A stretch of DNA of 64,000 nucleotides from NCBI RefSeq assembly GCF_001597735.1, contig NZ_LUTS01000007.1, positions 62,001 to 126,000 of the forward strand. Reading direction: 5' to 3'. Position numbers and translations under genes: made by a program. The notes under the pieces are model-generated. The model searched no databases. It was not told where the DNA came from and worked only from the letters and a program-made list of their open reading frames with translations. The stretch's first letter is position 1. Every line of letters starts with the position of its first letter. This document shows, piece after piece, positions 1 through 8,882 of this stretch. Origin of the DNA: Neptuniibacter pectenicola (lineage in GTDB: Bacteria; Pseudomonadota; Gammaproteobacteria; Pseudomonadales; Balneatricaceae).

Positions 1-951
<951 letters not shown>

Positions 952-963
952 GAGTCCGTCATG

Positions 964-990
964 AAGAGGTTTTGTCGCAAAACCTCTTTT
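964..990 (+). terminator. Intercistronic hairpin after frmA
   Basis: An 11-bp perfect stem (AAGAGGTTTTG, 964-974, with CAAAACCTCTT, 978-988) closes a 3-base loop and ends in TTTT. It could terminate part of the transcription or protect the upstream message, because the next gene of the same pathway follows directly. The stem is AT-rich and the U-tract is short, so termination would be incomplete. Confidence 0.5.
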
Positions 991-1015
991 AGGCATCACG
1001 CTTTAAGGAGTCTCT

Positions 1016-1852
1016 ATGAGTATTGAAAATCTGAGTCAAAACAAATGCTTTGATGGTTGGTTAAAGCAATATAATCATCAATCATCGGCCTTAAACTGTA
1101 CGATGCGGTTTAGCATTTTCCTTCCCCCTCAGGTGAATGATGGTGCTAAAGTGCCAGTGATTTACTGGTTGTCAGGCTTAACCTGTACCGATGAAAATTT
1201 CACCCAAAAAGCGGGCGCTCAACGGGTTGCGGCTGAGCTTGGTGTTGCGATTGTTGCGCCCGATACTAGCCCTAGGGGTGAGGATGTGGCGGATGATGAG
1301 AATTATAATTTAGGCCAAGGGGCTGGCTTTTATCTTAATGCAACGGAGCCGCCTTGGAATACGCATTACCAGATGTATGATTACATCACGGAAGAGCTGC
1401 CAGCACTGATAGAAGCGATGTTCCCAGTGACGGATAAACGTTCGATTTGTGGTCACTCAATGGGGGGGCACGGTGCATTAACTATCGCGTTGAAAAACGT
1501 TGATAAGTATCAGTCTGTATCGGCCTTTAGCCCCATAACAAACCCTATGAAATGCCCTTGGGGTCAAAAAGCATTTACTGCTTATTTAGGCCGTAATACG
1601 GAGAGCTGGAAAGCATACGATAGTTGCGAACTGATGAAAGAGGCGAAGGCGACACTGCCTATGTTGATTGATCAGGGCACGTCGGATGATTTTTTAAAGG
1701 AGCAATTGAAGCCTGAAGCACTGTCTCAGGTTGCTGTGGACATGGGCTACCCATTAGAGCTGCGCTACCATAATGGCTATGATCACAGCTATTATTTTAT
1801 GGCCAGCTTTATTGAGGATCACCTCAAGTTTCACGCGAAATATTTAACCTAA
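1016..1852 (+). CDS. fghA: S-formylglutathione hydrolase
   Basis: This serine hydrolase (esterase D family) of 278 residues cleaves S-formylglutathione to formate and glutathione, completing glutathione-dependent formaldehyde detoxification. The nucleophile motif GHSMGG is at residues 146-151 (Ser148). The probable acid is in GTSDDF near residue 224 and the His is in YDHSYYF (His257). Length matches the family. AAGGAG at 1005-1010 lies 5 bases before the ATG. It sits directly after the dehydrogenase of the same pathway, and both are probably co-expressed. Confidence 0.96.
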   Translation: MSIENLSQNKCFDGWLKQYNHQSSALNCTMRFSIFLPPQVNDGAKVPVIYWLSGLTCTDENFTQKAGAQRVAAELGVAIVAPDTSPRGEDVADDENYNLGQGAGFYLNATEPPWNTHYQMYDYITEELPALIEAMFPVTDKRSICGHSMGGHGALTIALKNVDKYQSVSAFSPITNPMKCPWGQKAFTAYLGRNTESWKAYDSCELMKEAKATLPMLIDQGTSDDFLKEQLKPEALSQVAVDMGYPLELRYHNGYDHSYYFMASFIEDHLKFHAKYLT

Positions 1853-1933
1853 ACGGTTTGAGAAAGGGTAGAGCGGCCACCGCTTTACCTTTACCTTTTT
1901 CTTCTGCATAGCTTCGTTTTATGGTCTCTGCTT

Positions 1934-2551
1934 TTAGTGTCGAGTGATCAGAAACAACCCCGCCCCCGCCATGATGGACCCTGCACCTCTATTCAGTCTT
2001 TTTACCGCCCGTTCCGATTTAAACCAACGCCGTGCTCTGCTTGCAAACAAGGCGATCAGCATTAAACCGCTCATCAAACTGATCAGTGTTAGCAGTGCCG
2101 CCAATGCGATATCGATATTGTCGAGCGCCGTTAAATCCATAAAGGTTGGCAAAAAAGCGATATAAAATAGGATCACTTTTGGGTTTGACGCCGAGATGAG
2201 AAAACCTTGGCTAAACCCCATAAACCCACTAGACGATTTTTCCTCTTGGCCTGTCTGCGTTAGATAGAGTGGTGCATGCCACATCTTCCAGCCAAGGTAG
2301 AGCAGGTAACAGGCGCCAACAATGCGAATAACCGTAAACAGCTCGCTCCAGTTGGTTGCGATAACCGCAAGACCGTAACAGGCTGCCACAAGGTAGAGAA
2401 TATCGCTAATGGTCATGCCCAGTGCCAGCATAAAGCAGGCCGCTGAACCGTTGACTAAGGCGCGCGCCAATATGGCAAAGACGCCAGGGCCGGGGGTAAT
2501 GCCAAAAATAAAGACAGCGATTAAAAACGACAATGCGCTTTCTAACGTCAT
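1934..2551 (-). CDS. LysE/RhtB-family amino-acid exporter
   Basis: This is a 205-residue integral membrane protein with about six predicted helices and no soluble domain. The N-terminus carries the family pattern ITPGPGVFAILARAL near residues 18-32, where LysE/RhtB proteins have their conserved G-P-G-P turn. Members export amino acids such as lysine, homoserine, threonine or leucine across the inner membrane. The substrate cannot be read from sequence. It is a single gene, convergent with fghA and followed on its own strand by the flagellin gene, with no regulator beside it. Confidence 0.85.
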   Translation of the reverse strand: MTLESALSFLIAVFIFGITPGPGVFAILARALVNGSAACFMLALGMTISDILYLVAACYGLAVIATNWSELFTVIRIVGACYLLYLGWKMWHAPLYLTQTGQEEKSSSGFMGFSQGFLISASNPKVILFYIAFLPTFMDLTALDNIDIALAALLTLISLMSGLMLIALFASRARRWFKSERAVKRLNRGAGSIMAGAGLFLITRH

Positions 2552-2585
2552 GATCTGCTCACAGCATTAAAGGTGACAGGCTAGT

Positions 2586-3392
2586 TTAATTGCCTAATAG
2601 ATTGAGTACTAAGGCTCGATTGCTATTGGCTTGTGCTTGCATGGCAATACTCACCTCTTGCTGAATTAACGCGGATGCCCGTTCTGAAATGACACTGGCA
2701 TAATCCGTATCACCTATTCTGGAGGCGGATTCAGCTGCGTTCACGCTGTTTTCGGACAAGCGGTTAATCGTACTGTCGAGCCGGCTTTGGTTCGCGCCGA
2801 TCTCACCGGATACAGTATTTAAAAAGTCTTGTGAGCTGTCTAATAGATCCAGTGATGTGCTATCGCTGATATCTAAGGAGAATAGGCCGGCGTTTTCAAA
2901 TTGTTCCGTTATATTAAATGTTGAAACACTGAGGGAATCTTCGCTATCGGGGCCGGTTTGGAGCCTCAATTCACCGTCATTCGTAAGCAGGGACTGGCCA
3001 TTAAAGGATGACTGGTTGAGCGTGCTTTTAATCCCCTCCAGTAAAGCATCCGCTTGTGTCTGAAGGGAGGCACGATCATTCTCGTTAAGAATGCCGTTCT
3101 GTGCTTGGACGCTCAGCTCCCGTATCTGTTGTAACGAATCATTGACTTGGCTGACGCTGGCATCAGCAATTTGTAGGGCAGAGGTACCGTCTAAACTGTT
3201 TTTAATGGCGGTGCTGTTGCCAAGTTGTAATCCTTGTAGCTGCAGATAGACCTGAAGCCCAGCAGGATCGACTGCTGCGTCATTAATTCGCTTTCCAGAC
3301 GTGAGCTGTTTATCCGTATCATTGATGCGGTTTTGAATTTGGTTAAACTGATTCAGTGAGCCTGCTGAAATGCCTGTAGCGCTGATAGCCAT
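2586..3392 (-). CDS. Short flagellin family protein
   Basis: The 268-residue protein has the conserved flagellin N-terminal D0/D1 helices (LTSGKRINDAAVDPAGL near 31-47, SLDGTSALQIADASVSQVND near 65-84) and the C-terminal D1/D0 helix ending AMQAQANSNRALVLNLLGN. The central region is only about 40-60 residues, so the surface domains D2/D3 are largely missing. There is no signal peptide, as expected for type III export. GGGGAG lies upstream of the ATG. It is not near any other flagellar gene here, so it may be an accessory filament subunit. Its promoter looks sigma-70-like (TATAAT on the minus strand, 3418-3423). Confidence 0.88.
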   Translation of the reverse strand: MAISATGISAGSLNQFNQIQNRINDTDKQLTSGKRINDAAVDPAGLQVYLQLQGLQLGNSTAIKNSLDGTSALQIADASVSQVNDSLQQIRELSVQAQNGILNENDRASLQTQADALLEGIKSTLNQSSFNGQSLLTNDGELRLQTGPDSEDSLSVSTFNITEQFENAGLFSLDISDSTSLDLLDSSQDFLNTVSGEIGANQSRLDSTINRLSENSVNAAESASRIGDTDYASVISERASALIQQEVSIAMQAQANSNRALVLNLLGN

Positions 3393-3478
3393 AAAAATCT
3401 CCCCTGCCTGTGTAAAAATTATAGCCGATCAGAGCTCGGTTGGTCTAAATTTGTTCAATAAGCGTGTGTGGAGAGGAC

Positions 3479-3505
3479 AAAAAAATGGCGTACATAGGTA
3501 CGCCA
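3479..3505 (-). terminator. Intrinsic terminator of the SLC13-type gene
   Basis: Read on the minus strand, the stem TGGCGTAC (3498-3505) pairs with GTACGCCA (3486-3493) over the loop CTAT, followed by seven T residues (3479-3485). It lies about 165 bp beyond the stop codon of the carrier gene and upstream of the flagellin promoter, so it separates the two units. Confidence 0.8.
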
Positions 3506-3668
3506 AAACATCTTGCAAAGGATAAGATTGAATGCCAACTGCATTCTAATGACTCAAAAAAAAGAAGAAAATTTGAGGCCCATCAATACTAGAGTTTCTT
3601 TTTTGCAACGAATATCAGCTATTAGTTCCATTGCTTATTATAAGGTTATTCGCATTGCTGCGAGTACT

Positions 3669-5057
3669 TTATAGCCAGCCGAGTAATCTCCACCAGAGAT
3701 AATCTAACGGAAATAACAGCAAAATAGTTAATGGTGTTATGACAAAACAGAGCTTAGCTGCATGCCTAAGGGGAACGCCTGCCAGCTGCATACCGACCAT
3801 TAAGGGGGCGGACTGGAAAGGAAATAGAATAGTTGAAAAGCCCAGTACTTGGGTCATTAACACTGCTTCTAATGCAAATCCGCTTTTGTCACTCATCTGC
3901 TCGGCAAAGGGCGTTAGTATGGCGGGTACCCCCGGTAGTGTTGCAACCATGCCGGTGGTGAAGGCGGTTAATGAGAGTGATAAATAACTCAGTAGAGGGT
4001 GGTCTTTCGATAAAGGGAGCCACGTATTCAGTTGTTCGCCTACGCTTTCACCTATGCCGCTGTGATTGATGAGCGCCCCGAGCCCTAAGATGCCGACCAC
4101 AAAAATAAGTGAGCTAATGTTGAACTTGTTCTGGAAACTCTGCTGGTTCACGACACCTATTTTAGGCATTAATAGGATGCAGACGGCGGCTAACCCAATC
4201 CATGCCGCAGAAATATGATGGAACGAATCCGTTAACCAGAATCCCAGTGTGACCACCATAATCCCCATCAATTTATATTCTTGCTTTGAGACCGGCTCAG
4301 AGTGAACCACTTTACTTGAGCGGGTAGGGGTGTCCGGAAAAAGCCACATAATCGCGCCAATGATCAGTAAGGCTTTGATGAGGCCGAGTACAGGAAAGTG
4401 CAGTAAAAGGTATTCCGCATACATGGGGGTCCAATTATGCATGGTTTCTGCTGTGCCGATCAGCACCATATTTGGGACATTAGCAGGTAGGATCGCAAAG
4501 GTGGGGACATGGCACCCAAAGGCGGCAGCCAGTGCTACGCCAATCTGGCCATTGCTGCCCTCTTTAAAGCCACAGTGGGTGCCCATCGCCATGGCAATGG
4601 GAATCACAAGAACGGCGCGGCCAATGGAGGAGGGCATTAAAAAACCAAGCAGAATAGAGAGGAGAACAATGCCGCCAATCAAGCTGCCATAACTACGATC
4701 AAGTCGTCCGGTAAAGATGTTTGCGATGCGTTTTGCGAGGCCTGTTTCATTGATCGCAATACCAATGATTAAACCTGAAAATATAAGCCAGCACGCGGTG
4801 GAGGTGAAACCTGAAAAAACCACATCAGCCGGTGCGATGGCTAATAACATGGCTGCTGCCATAAAGATAAGGGCGCTCAAGTGTTCAGGTATAACGCTTG
4901 TGGCGAGTAGCACAAGGGTCGATAAAATCAGGCAGGCAGCAATAAGTTGGTCGGTATTAAACTGCCCAGATAAGGCACTAAAAAAGGCAATAGCAAAAAT
5001 GCTGGGTATGAGTATCACCGCGGTTAATTGCGAACGGTTTAAGTCAAAATTGATCAT
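3669..5057 (-). CDS. SLC13/DASS-type permease (anion or dicarboxylate carrier)
   Basis: This 462-residue polytopic membrane protein has about eleven to twelve hydrophobic segments. Repeated features such as FLMPSSIGRAVLVIP (first half) and TTGMVATLPGVPAILTPFAEQ (second half) match the two inverted repeats of the divalent anion:Na+ symporter/ArsB superfamily. LPANVPNMVLIG is a substrate-loop-like segment. The substrate is unknown; di- or tricarboxylates or sulfate are possible. The gene is divergent from an AraC-type regulator 100 bp away, which probably controls it. Confidence 0.8.
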   Translation of the reverse strand: MINFDLNRSQLTAVILIPSIFAIAFFSALSGQFNTDQLIAACLILSTLVLLATSVIPEHLSALIFMAAAMLLAIAPADVVFSGFTSTACWLIFSGLIIGIAINETGLAKRIANIFTGRLDRSYGSLIGGIVLLSILLGFLMPSSIGRAVLVIPIAMAMGTHCGFKEGSNGQIGVALAAAFGCHVPTFAILPANVPNMVLIGTAETMHNWTPMYAEYLLLHFPVLGLIKALLIIGAIMWLFPDTPTRSSKVVHSEPVSKQEYKLMGIMVVTLGFWLTDSFHHISAAWIGLAAVCILLMPKIGVVNQQSFQNKFNISSLIFVVGILGLGALINHSGIGESVGEQLNTWLPLSKDHPLLSYLSLSLTAFTTGMVATLPGVPAILTPFAEQMSDKSGFALEAVLMTQVLGFSTILFPFQSAPLMVGMQLAGVPLRHAAKLCFVITPLTILLLFPLDYLWWRLLGWL

Positions 5058-5157
5058 AGCTACACCAGTATGGGTTATCTCGGCTTATATTGTGGCAGGG
5101 AATTAAACGTGATTTAATCGACAATATGACAATAAATATCGCAAAAGTGACAAAGCT

Positions 5158-5967
5158 ATGAACGCCAGTGCCCAGATACGACAGCCGTCAGATATAGGTC
5201 AGCAAATTGATCCACAACGACCGATTGTCGGCTTGCGTGGTCGTTTAGCTGCCAATGTTGATATGGAGCCCCACCAGCACCCGCGCGGGCAGCTAGCCTA
5301 TGCGAGTGAAGGGATCATACGGGTATATACCGGCGCTGGGAGTTGGGTGATACCGCCGACGCAAGCGGTATGGATACCCGGCAATATCGAGCACAGGACC
5401 ACGGCAGAAGTACAGGCGGAGTTACGCCATCTGTTTGTTGACCCTGCTTACCTATCCAGTTTGTCTGATCAATGCAGTGTGGTTGACGTGTCTCCTTTGC
5501 TACGGGAATTGATTTTAAAAGTGGCTGATTTTGGCACCGATTACAAACCGAATAGCCCAGCGAGTCGGGTCTGCGGTGTTATTTTGGATGAGCTGCAAGC
5601 GTTAAAACCGTCCTTGCTTCACCTGCCCGGTGCAATGGATCGACGGCTTCAGCGCGTGATGAAAGCGATGATTGAGTCGCCCAATGCCGAGATGAGTTTG
5701 AGTGATCTGGCCGACAAAGTCGGCGCGAGTGAGCGAACGGTAGGGCGTTTATTTAGTAAAGAAACAGGGATGACCTTCCAGCAGTGGCGTAAACAGCTTG
5801 TGCTGCAAGAGGCGGTTGGCCGAATAGGTAAAGGGGAAGCGGTTATCGATGTAGGTTTGGCGCTGGGGTACCGGAGTCCAAGTGCGTTTGTTGCGATGTT
5901 TAGAAAATCTTTAGGTAAGCCGCCGGGTCAGTATTTTAATGAAACCCGATTAAGGGGTGATCTTTAG
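5158..5967 (+). CDS. AraC-family transcriptional regulator with N-terminal cupin
   Basis: The 269-residue protein has an N-terminal cupin sensor (EPHQHPRGQLAYASEG near 38-53, WVIPPTQAVWIPGNIEH near 62-78). The C-terminal DNA-binding region has two helix-turn-helices: LSDLADKVGASERTVGRLFSKETG and VIDVGLALGYRSPSAFVAMFRKSLG, followed by the family's PxxYF-like PPGQYFNETR. It resembles the NimR/YeaM type. It is divergent from the SLC13-type carrier and is the likely local regulator. The ligand is unknown. Confidence 0.9.
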   Translation: MNASAQIRQPSDIGQQIDPQRPIVGLRGRLAANVDMEPHQHPRGQLAYASEGIIRVYTGAGSWVIPPTQAVWIPGNIEHRTTAEVQAELRHLFVDPAYLSSLSDQCSVVDVSPLLRELILKVADFGTDYKPNSPASRVCGVILDELQALKPSLLHLPGAMDRRLQRVMKAMIESPNAEMSLSDLADKVGASERTVGRLFSKETGMTFQQWRKQLVLQEAVGRIGKGEAVIDVGLALGYRSPSAFVAMFRKSLGKPPGQYFNETRLRGDL

Positions 5968-5986
5968 TTTTTGGCGGCTTAACATG

Positions 5987-6010
5987 AAAACAGCCTCCAC
6001 TGGAGGCTGT
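5987..6010 (-). terminator. Intrinsic terminator of hisC
   Basis: On the minus strand ACAGCCTCCA and TGGAGGCTGT form a 9-10 bp GC-rich hairpin (5990-6010) followed by TTTT. It lies just beyond the hisC stop and between the convergent AraC and hisC genes. Confidence 0.85.
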
Positions 6011-6024
6011 GCTGTACCGTCGCG

Positions 6025-7113
6025 TTAGTCGTTCTGATTAAGCGGGAGTTTAAACAGATCGGGGTGTTGTTCCAGTGTATCAATTAAACGCTGCATCTCT
6101 TCCTGAGTGCCAATACTAATACGTAGGTAATTATCGATCCCCGGCTTACTAAAGTAACGGACGAGTATCTTCTTCGTACGTAAGTAGCCCATCAGTTCAG
6201 CTGCCTCTAACAGACGGTGGCGCGCAAAAAGGAAGTTGGTTTTTGAGGGCAGGCTAATAAAACCTAGCTCAGCCAAACGTTCCATCGTCCATTCACGGGT
6301 CTCTATGATTTTTTGCGTACTCTCTTCAAAGTAGGCCTGATCTTTAATAGCCGCTGTCGCTGATGCAATGGCGAGCATATCCAGCGGGTAAGAGTTAAAG
6401 CTATTTTTGACCCGTTCAAGGCCCGCAATAAGATCTTCATGCCCAATGGCAAAACCAACGCGCATCCCTGCCAATGAACGTGATTTGGAGAAGGTTTGCA
6501 CGACTAAAACATTATCATAGCGTTGGGTTAGAGCAACCGCAGAGCGCGCACCAAAATCCACATAAGCTTCATCAATCACAATCACTGAATCAGGGTTACG
6601 TTTGATTAAGGCTTCGATCTCTCCCAACTCAATTGCCCGGCTGGTTGGGGCATTAGGATTGGCAAAAATAATGCCGCCATTTGGCTGATTGTAATCCTCT
6701 AAATTGAGCACAAACTCATCGCGTAGGGGGATCTGCTTATAAGCGATATCGTATAGGGTGCAGTACACTGGATAAAAGCTATACGTGAACTCCGGCATGA
6801 GCAGTGGCGCGTCTTGTTGGAAGAAAGCGGCAAAGGTATGGGCAAGCACCTCATCCGAGCCGTTACCGACAAAGACATGTTTCCGCTCTACGGCAAAATG
6901 ATCGGCAATAGCCTCTTTTAACGCGGTGCAATCAGGGTCCGAATAAAGTCGTAGGCGATCGGTATCAAAGTCCCGAATCACGGCTGCCGCAAGGGGCGAG
7001 GGTGGATAAGGGTTCTCATTGGTATTGAGTTTTGTGATACCCGCTTCTTTAGGTTGTTCGCCGGGTACATAAGGGGTTAGACGCTTGATGGCGTCACTCC
7101 AAAATCTGCTCAT
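6025..7113 (-). CDS. hisC: Histidinol-phosphate aminotransferase
   Basis: This pyridoxal-phosphate class I/II aminotransferase converts imidazole-acetol phosphate and glutamate to histidinol phosphate in histidine synthesis. The family start MSRFWSDAIKRLTPYVPGEQ selects the ATG at 7113 (362 residues); an in-frame TTG at 7146 has no good ribosome site. NTNENPYPPSP, FANPNAPTSR, IDEAYVDFG and the Schiff-base lysine in SKSRSLAGMRVG (Lys210) are present. It is isolated from other his genes, as HisC2-type paralogues often are, so a second hisC in a his operon elsewhere is possible. Confidence 0.92.
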   Translation of the reverse strand: MSRFWSDAIKRLTPYVPGEQPKEAGITKLNTNENPYPPSPLAAAVIRDFDTDRLRLYSDPDCTALKEAIADHFAVERKHVFVGNGSDEVLAHTFAAFFQQDAPLLMPEFTYSFYPVYCTLYDIAYKQIPLRDEFVLNLEDYNQPNGGIIFANPNAPTSRAIELGEIEALIKRNPDSVIVIDEAYVDFGARSAVALTQRYDNVLVVQTFSKSRSLAGMRVGFAIGHEDLIAGLERVKNSFNSYPLDMLAIASATAAIKDQAYFEESTQKIIETREWTMERLAELGFISLPSKTNFLFARHRLLEAAELMGYLRTKKILVRYFSKPGIDNYLRISIGTQEEMQRLIDTLEQHPDLFKLPLNQND

Positions 7114-7289
7114 CGTATAATCCGTAGTGGCTCGCATGGTTAGCAATTAAAAAATAGGTTTATGTGTGCGGATATAGATTTTTTAATCGGCTTGAAGAAT
7201 AGCAGAAAAGCCGTTTATTCATAAGCCTGCGCGTTGAATGTTAATAGTTCAAGAATCTATCATCAAATTGCTTTATCCTATCTTTTTTT

Positions 7290-7700
7290 ATGTCGGATAT
7301 TCTTATGTCAACACAAAGCAGTGGTACGGATTTGGATGCAATCCAAAAATTAAATGATGAGCAGCTCTATGCTCTGTTTGTTAATGAGTCAGCCACATCC
7401 GGTGAGATCTGGATTCTAACGGACGAGCATGGCTGCGTTATGCTAAACACCGACGATGAAGATTGTGTACCCGTATGGCCAAGCAAGGTGTTGGCAGAGG
7501 CGTGGGCAACTGATGAGTGGGAAGCATGTAAGGCAGAGGCGATCTCACTGGCTAAGTGGTATAGCCATTGGACACCCGGCCTAGAAGATGACGAGTTTGC
7601 TGTCGTTATCTGTCCAATCGAAGGTAAAGATGGCCTTGTCGTCGCGCCCTATGAGCTGGATAAAGCCCTTAAAAAACGAGTTGAAAAACTCACCTCTTAG
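7290..7700 (+). CDS. DUF2750 domain protein
   Basis: An acidic cytoplasmic protein of 136 residues (131 if the ATG at 7305 is used). The order of motifs, SGEIWILTDEHGCVML, VPVWPSKVLAEAW, LAKWYSHWTPGL and a C-terminal PYELDKAL, matches my memory of DUF2750. The function of that family is unknown. It stands alone between hisC (divergent) and a 430-bp gap before hemerythrin. No membrane segment or signal peptide is seen. Confidence 0.65.
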   Translation: MSDILMSTQSSGTDLDAIQKLNDEQLYALFVNESATSGEIWILTDEHGCVMLNTDDEDCVPVWPSKVLAEAWATDEWEACKAEAISLAKWYSHWTPGLEDDEFAVVICPIEGKDGLVVAPYELDKALKKRVEKLTS

Positions 7701-8127
7701 CGTTGCTTGAACAGTGTCGGCATTAGCGTATCAGAGTGACATAACGGGTATATAGGTATGCCAACCATCTAGGTTTTTGCCTTATACCCTCCATCCATGC
7801 CTTACTTTGCATCCATGCTTTGCGTGGCCATGTCGTGGTTAATTTTCCACGCTCGATTGACGATGTTAACGAACATTCCCCTCCGGTTACGCTTTTATTC
7901 CTGCAATATCGATCATTGAAGCGAGCGCCTATCGTTAGATCACGAGGGGTTTACGCTTTATCCTCTATTAGTTTATACCGTTATCTTATGTGAGATATTA
8001 TTTCAATCCGTAGTCTAAAACACAGGTAGACAGTGGGGTGGGGTGGGGTGGGGTGGACGTATCAACCCGCAGGGGTGTAGGGCGGTCGGGTATACGGAAG
8101 TTCGGTTATACCGCCGCCTTAGTAGGG
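7701..8127. other. Intergenic region with G-tract repeat and hairpin
   Basis: No convincing gene lies in these 427 bases. The right part holds four GGGG tracts separated by single T bases (8035-8053) and, next to the hemerythrin stop codon, a long imperfect hairpin (8081-8118; GGTATA at 8089-8094 pairing with TATACC, outer arms GGCGG/CCGCC). The hairpin has no U-tract on either strand. The short open frame over this stretch is low-complexity and is not called. Confidence 0.6.
8035..8056 (+). repeat. GGGGT microsatellite / candidate G-quadruplex
   Basis: GGGG occurs at 8035-8038, 8040-8043, 8045-8048 and 8050-8053, each pair separated by one T, then TGG. Four four-guanine runs with one-base loops are the pattern expected for a very stable parallel quadruplex on the plus strand, which is the template strand for the hemerythrin gene ending at 8128. 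It is also a slippage-prone 5-bp repeat. Confidence 0.75.
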
Positions 8128-8529
8128 TTATTCTGGGTGTTGTTTAAGAAACATCGCGGTCACAGTATCCATGGTTTTAATATGATTAATAAACCAATTC
8201 CATACCGTACAGTTGATATATTGAGCAATGGATTCCCGGTCTTTGTTTGCTTCCCAATCGGTTATCGCCTGACGTAATTCAGTCAGCACTCGGTCATGCT
8301 CCCCTTTATGGCAGCCGTAAGGGGGAAAATTTACCCGTATCATCTGTTCTTCTTCACGGGAAAAGTGTGCTTGGTTATGCGCGAAGAAGGCTTCAAGCTG
8401 TAGGGTGACGTCATCATCAGAACTGTTTTCTATCGCCGCCAATAGGTTATCAACGATGCTTATCGCTTCTGCATGATCATCATTCATAAAGTCTATTGCG
8501 ACCTGTGGTATTAACCTTGTATTGGGCAT
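8128..8529 (-). CDS. Bacteriohemerythrin
   Basis: This 133-residue non-heme di-iron O2-binding protein has all seven iron ligands in the expected order and spacing: His19, His55 and Glu59 (HFSREEE), His74 and His78 (HKGEH), His116 and Asp121 (HIKTMD). There is no signal peptide, so it is cytoplasmic. Known relatives carry or sense O2 in microaerobic bacteria. It is divergent from the hydrogenase operon and its promoter carries an FNR-type box at the activating position, so it is probably made when O2 is low. GGCGGA precedes the ATG. Confidence 0.93.
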   Translation of the reverse strand: MPNTRLIPQVAIDFMNDDHAEAISIVDNLLAAIENSSDDDVTLQLEAFFAHNQAHFSREEEQMIRVNFPPYGCHKGEHDRVLTELRQAITDWEANKDRESIAQYINCTVWNWFINHIKTMDTVTAMFLKQHPE

Positions 8530-8553
8530 AACGGTCCGCCTATAAAGAATGTG

Positions 8554-8602
8554 AGTAGGTATCTTATGCGGATCAATAGAATTTAAAATTGATACCCATC
8601 AA
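8554..8602 (-). promoter_or_regulatory. FNR/ANR-type class II promoter of hemerythrin
   Basis: TTGAT-ACCC-ATCAA at 8589-8602 is a perfect match to the FNR consensus TTGAT-N4-ATCAA. On the minus strand a -10 hexamer TAAGAT lies at 8566-8561, which puts the start site at about 8554. The box centre (8595.5) is then at -41.5, exactly the class II activating position. The leader to the hemerythrin ATG would be about 25 nt. Confidence 0.82.
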
Positions 8603-8665
8603 TAACATATATTTTAAATGCATTTATTTGTGGCCTGCTGGGCGCGGGCTGCTAAGTGAGTAACC

Positions 8666-8725
8666 AAATTAGACAGATAGTGGTAAGTATATTAACGCTA
8701 TAGATTGGCAGGTTTTGTCTAATTT
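8666..8725 (+). promoter_or_regulatory. Inverted repeat upstream of the sigma-54 promoter (candidate activator site)
   Basis: AAATTAGACA (8666-8675) is repeated in exact inverted form as TGTCTAATTT (8716-8725), with 40 bases between the arms. The arms lie roughly 50-110 bases upstream of the predicted sigma-54 start site, where an enhancer-binding protein (HoxA/HupR type) would be expected to act. The role is inferred from position only. Confidence 0.45.
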
Positions 8726-8732
8726 ATTGATA
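8720..8732 (-). promoter_or_regulatory. IHF-type site upstream of hydrogenase
   Basis: On the minus strand TATCAATAAATTA matches the IHF consensus WATCAA-N4-TTR at every defined position. It lies between the left arm of the inverted repeat and the sigma-54 promoter, the usual place for IHF to bend DNA so that an activator can contact sigma-54 polymerase. It overlaps the right arm of the inverted repeat. Confidence 0.6.
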
Positions 8733-8750
8733 TAAAAGGATAAATATTCT

Positions 8751-8766
8751 TGGCTTGATTATTGCG
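8751..8766 (+). promoter_or_regulatory. Sigma-54 promoter of the hydrogenase operon
   Basis: TGGCTTGATTATTGC at 8751-8765 has the invariant GG (-24) and GC (-12) exactly ten bases apart, with TTGC intact. The start site would be near 8777, about 105 bases before the small-subunit ATG. Sigma-54 control by a HoxA/HupR-type activator is known for uptake hydrogenases; no such activator gene is in this window. Confidence 0.7.
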
Positions 8767-8815
8767 ATGTTATGTTTCCGAAGCAGTAGTGACTTAAAAA
8801 TAATGATAACTCACA

Positions 8816-8850
8816 GGTGCTAACTCATGTGAGAGAGTCGAACTAGCACC
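8816..8850 (+). other. Leader hairpin of the hydrogenase mRNA
   Basis: GGTGCTA (8816-8822) pairs with TAGCACC (8844-8850); the loop itself contains CTCA-TG-TGAG. It lies in the predicted 5' untranslated region, about 30 bases before the small-subunit start. It could affect stability or translation. No riboswitch class is recognised. Confidence 0.4.
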
Positions 8851-8882
8851 GGTGACTCAAGCTGATACTGGCGGAGAAACAG

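Noticed and set aside
8038-8277. Plus-strand frame starting in the GGGGT repeat
   Set aside because: Its start is low-complexity sequence and it runs antisense over the well supported hemerythrin gene.
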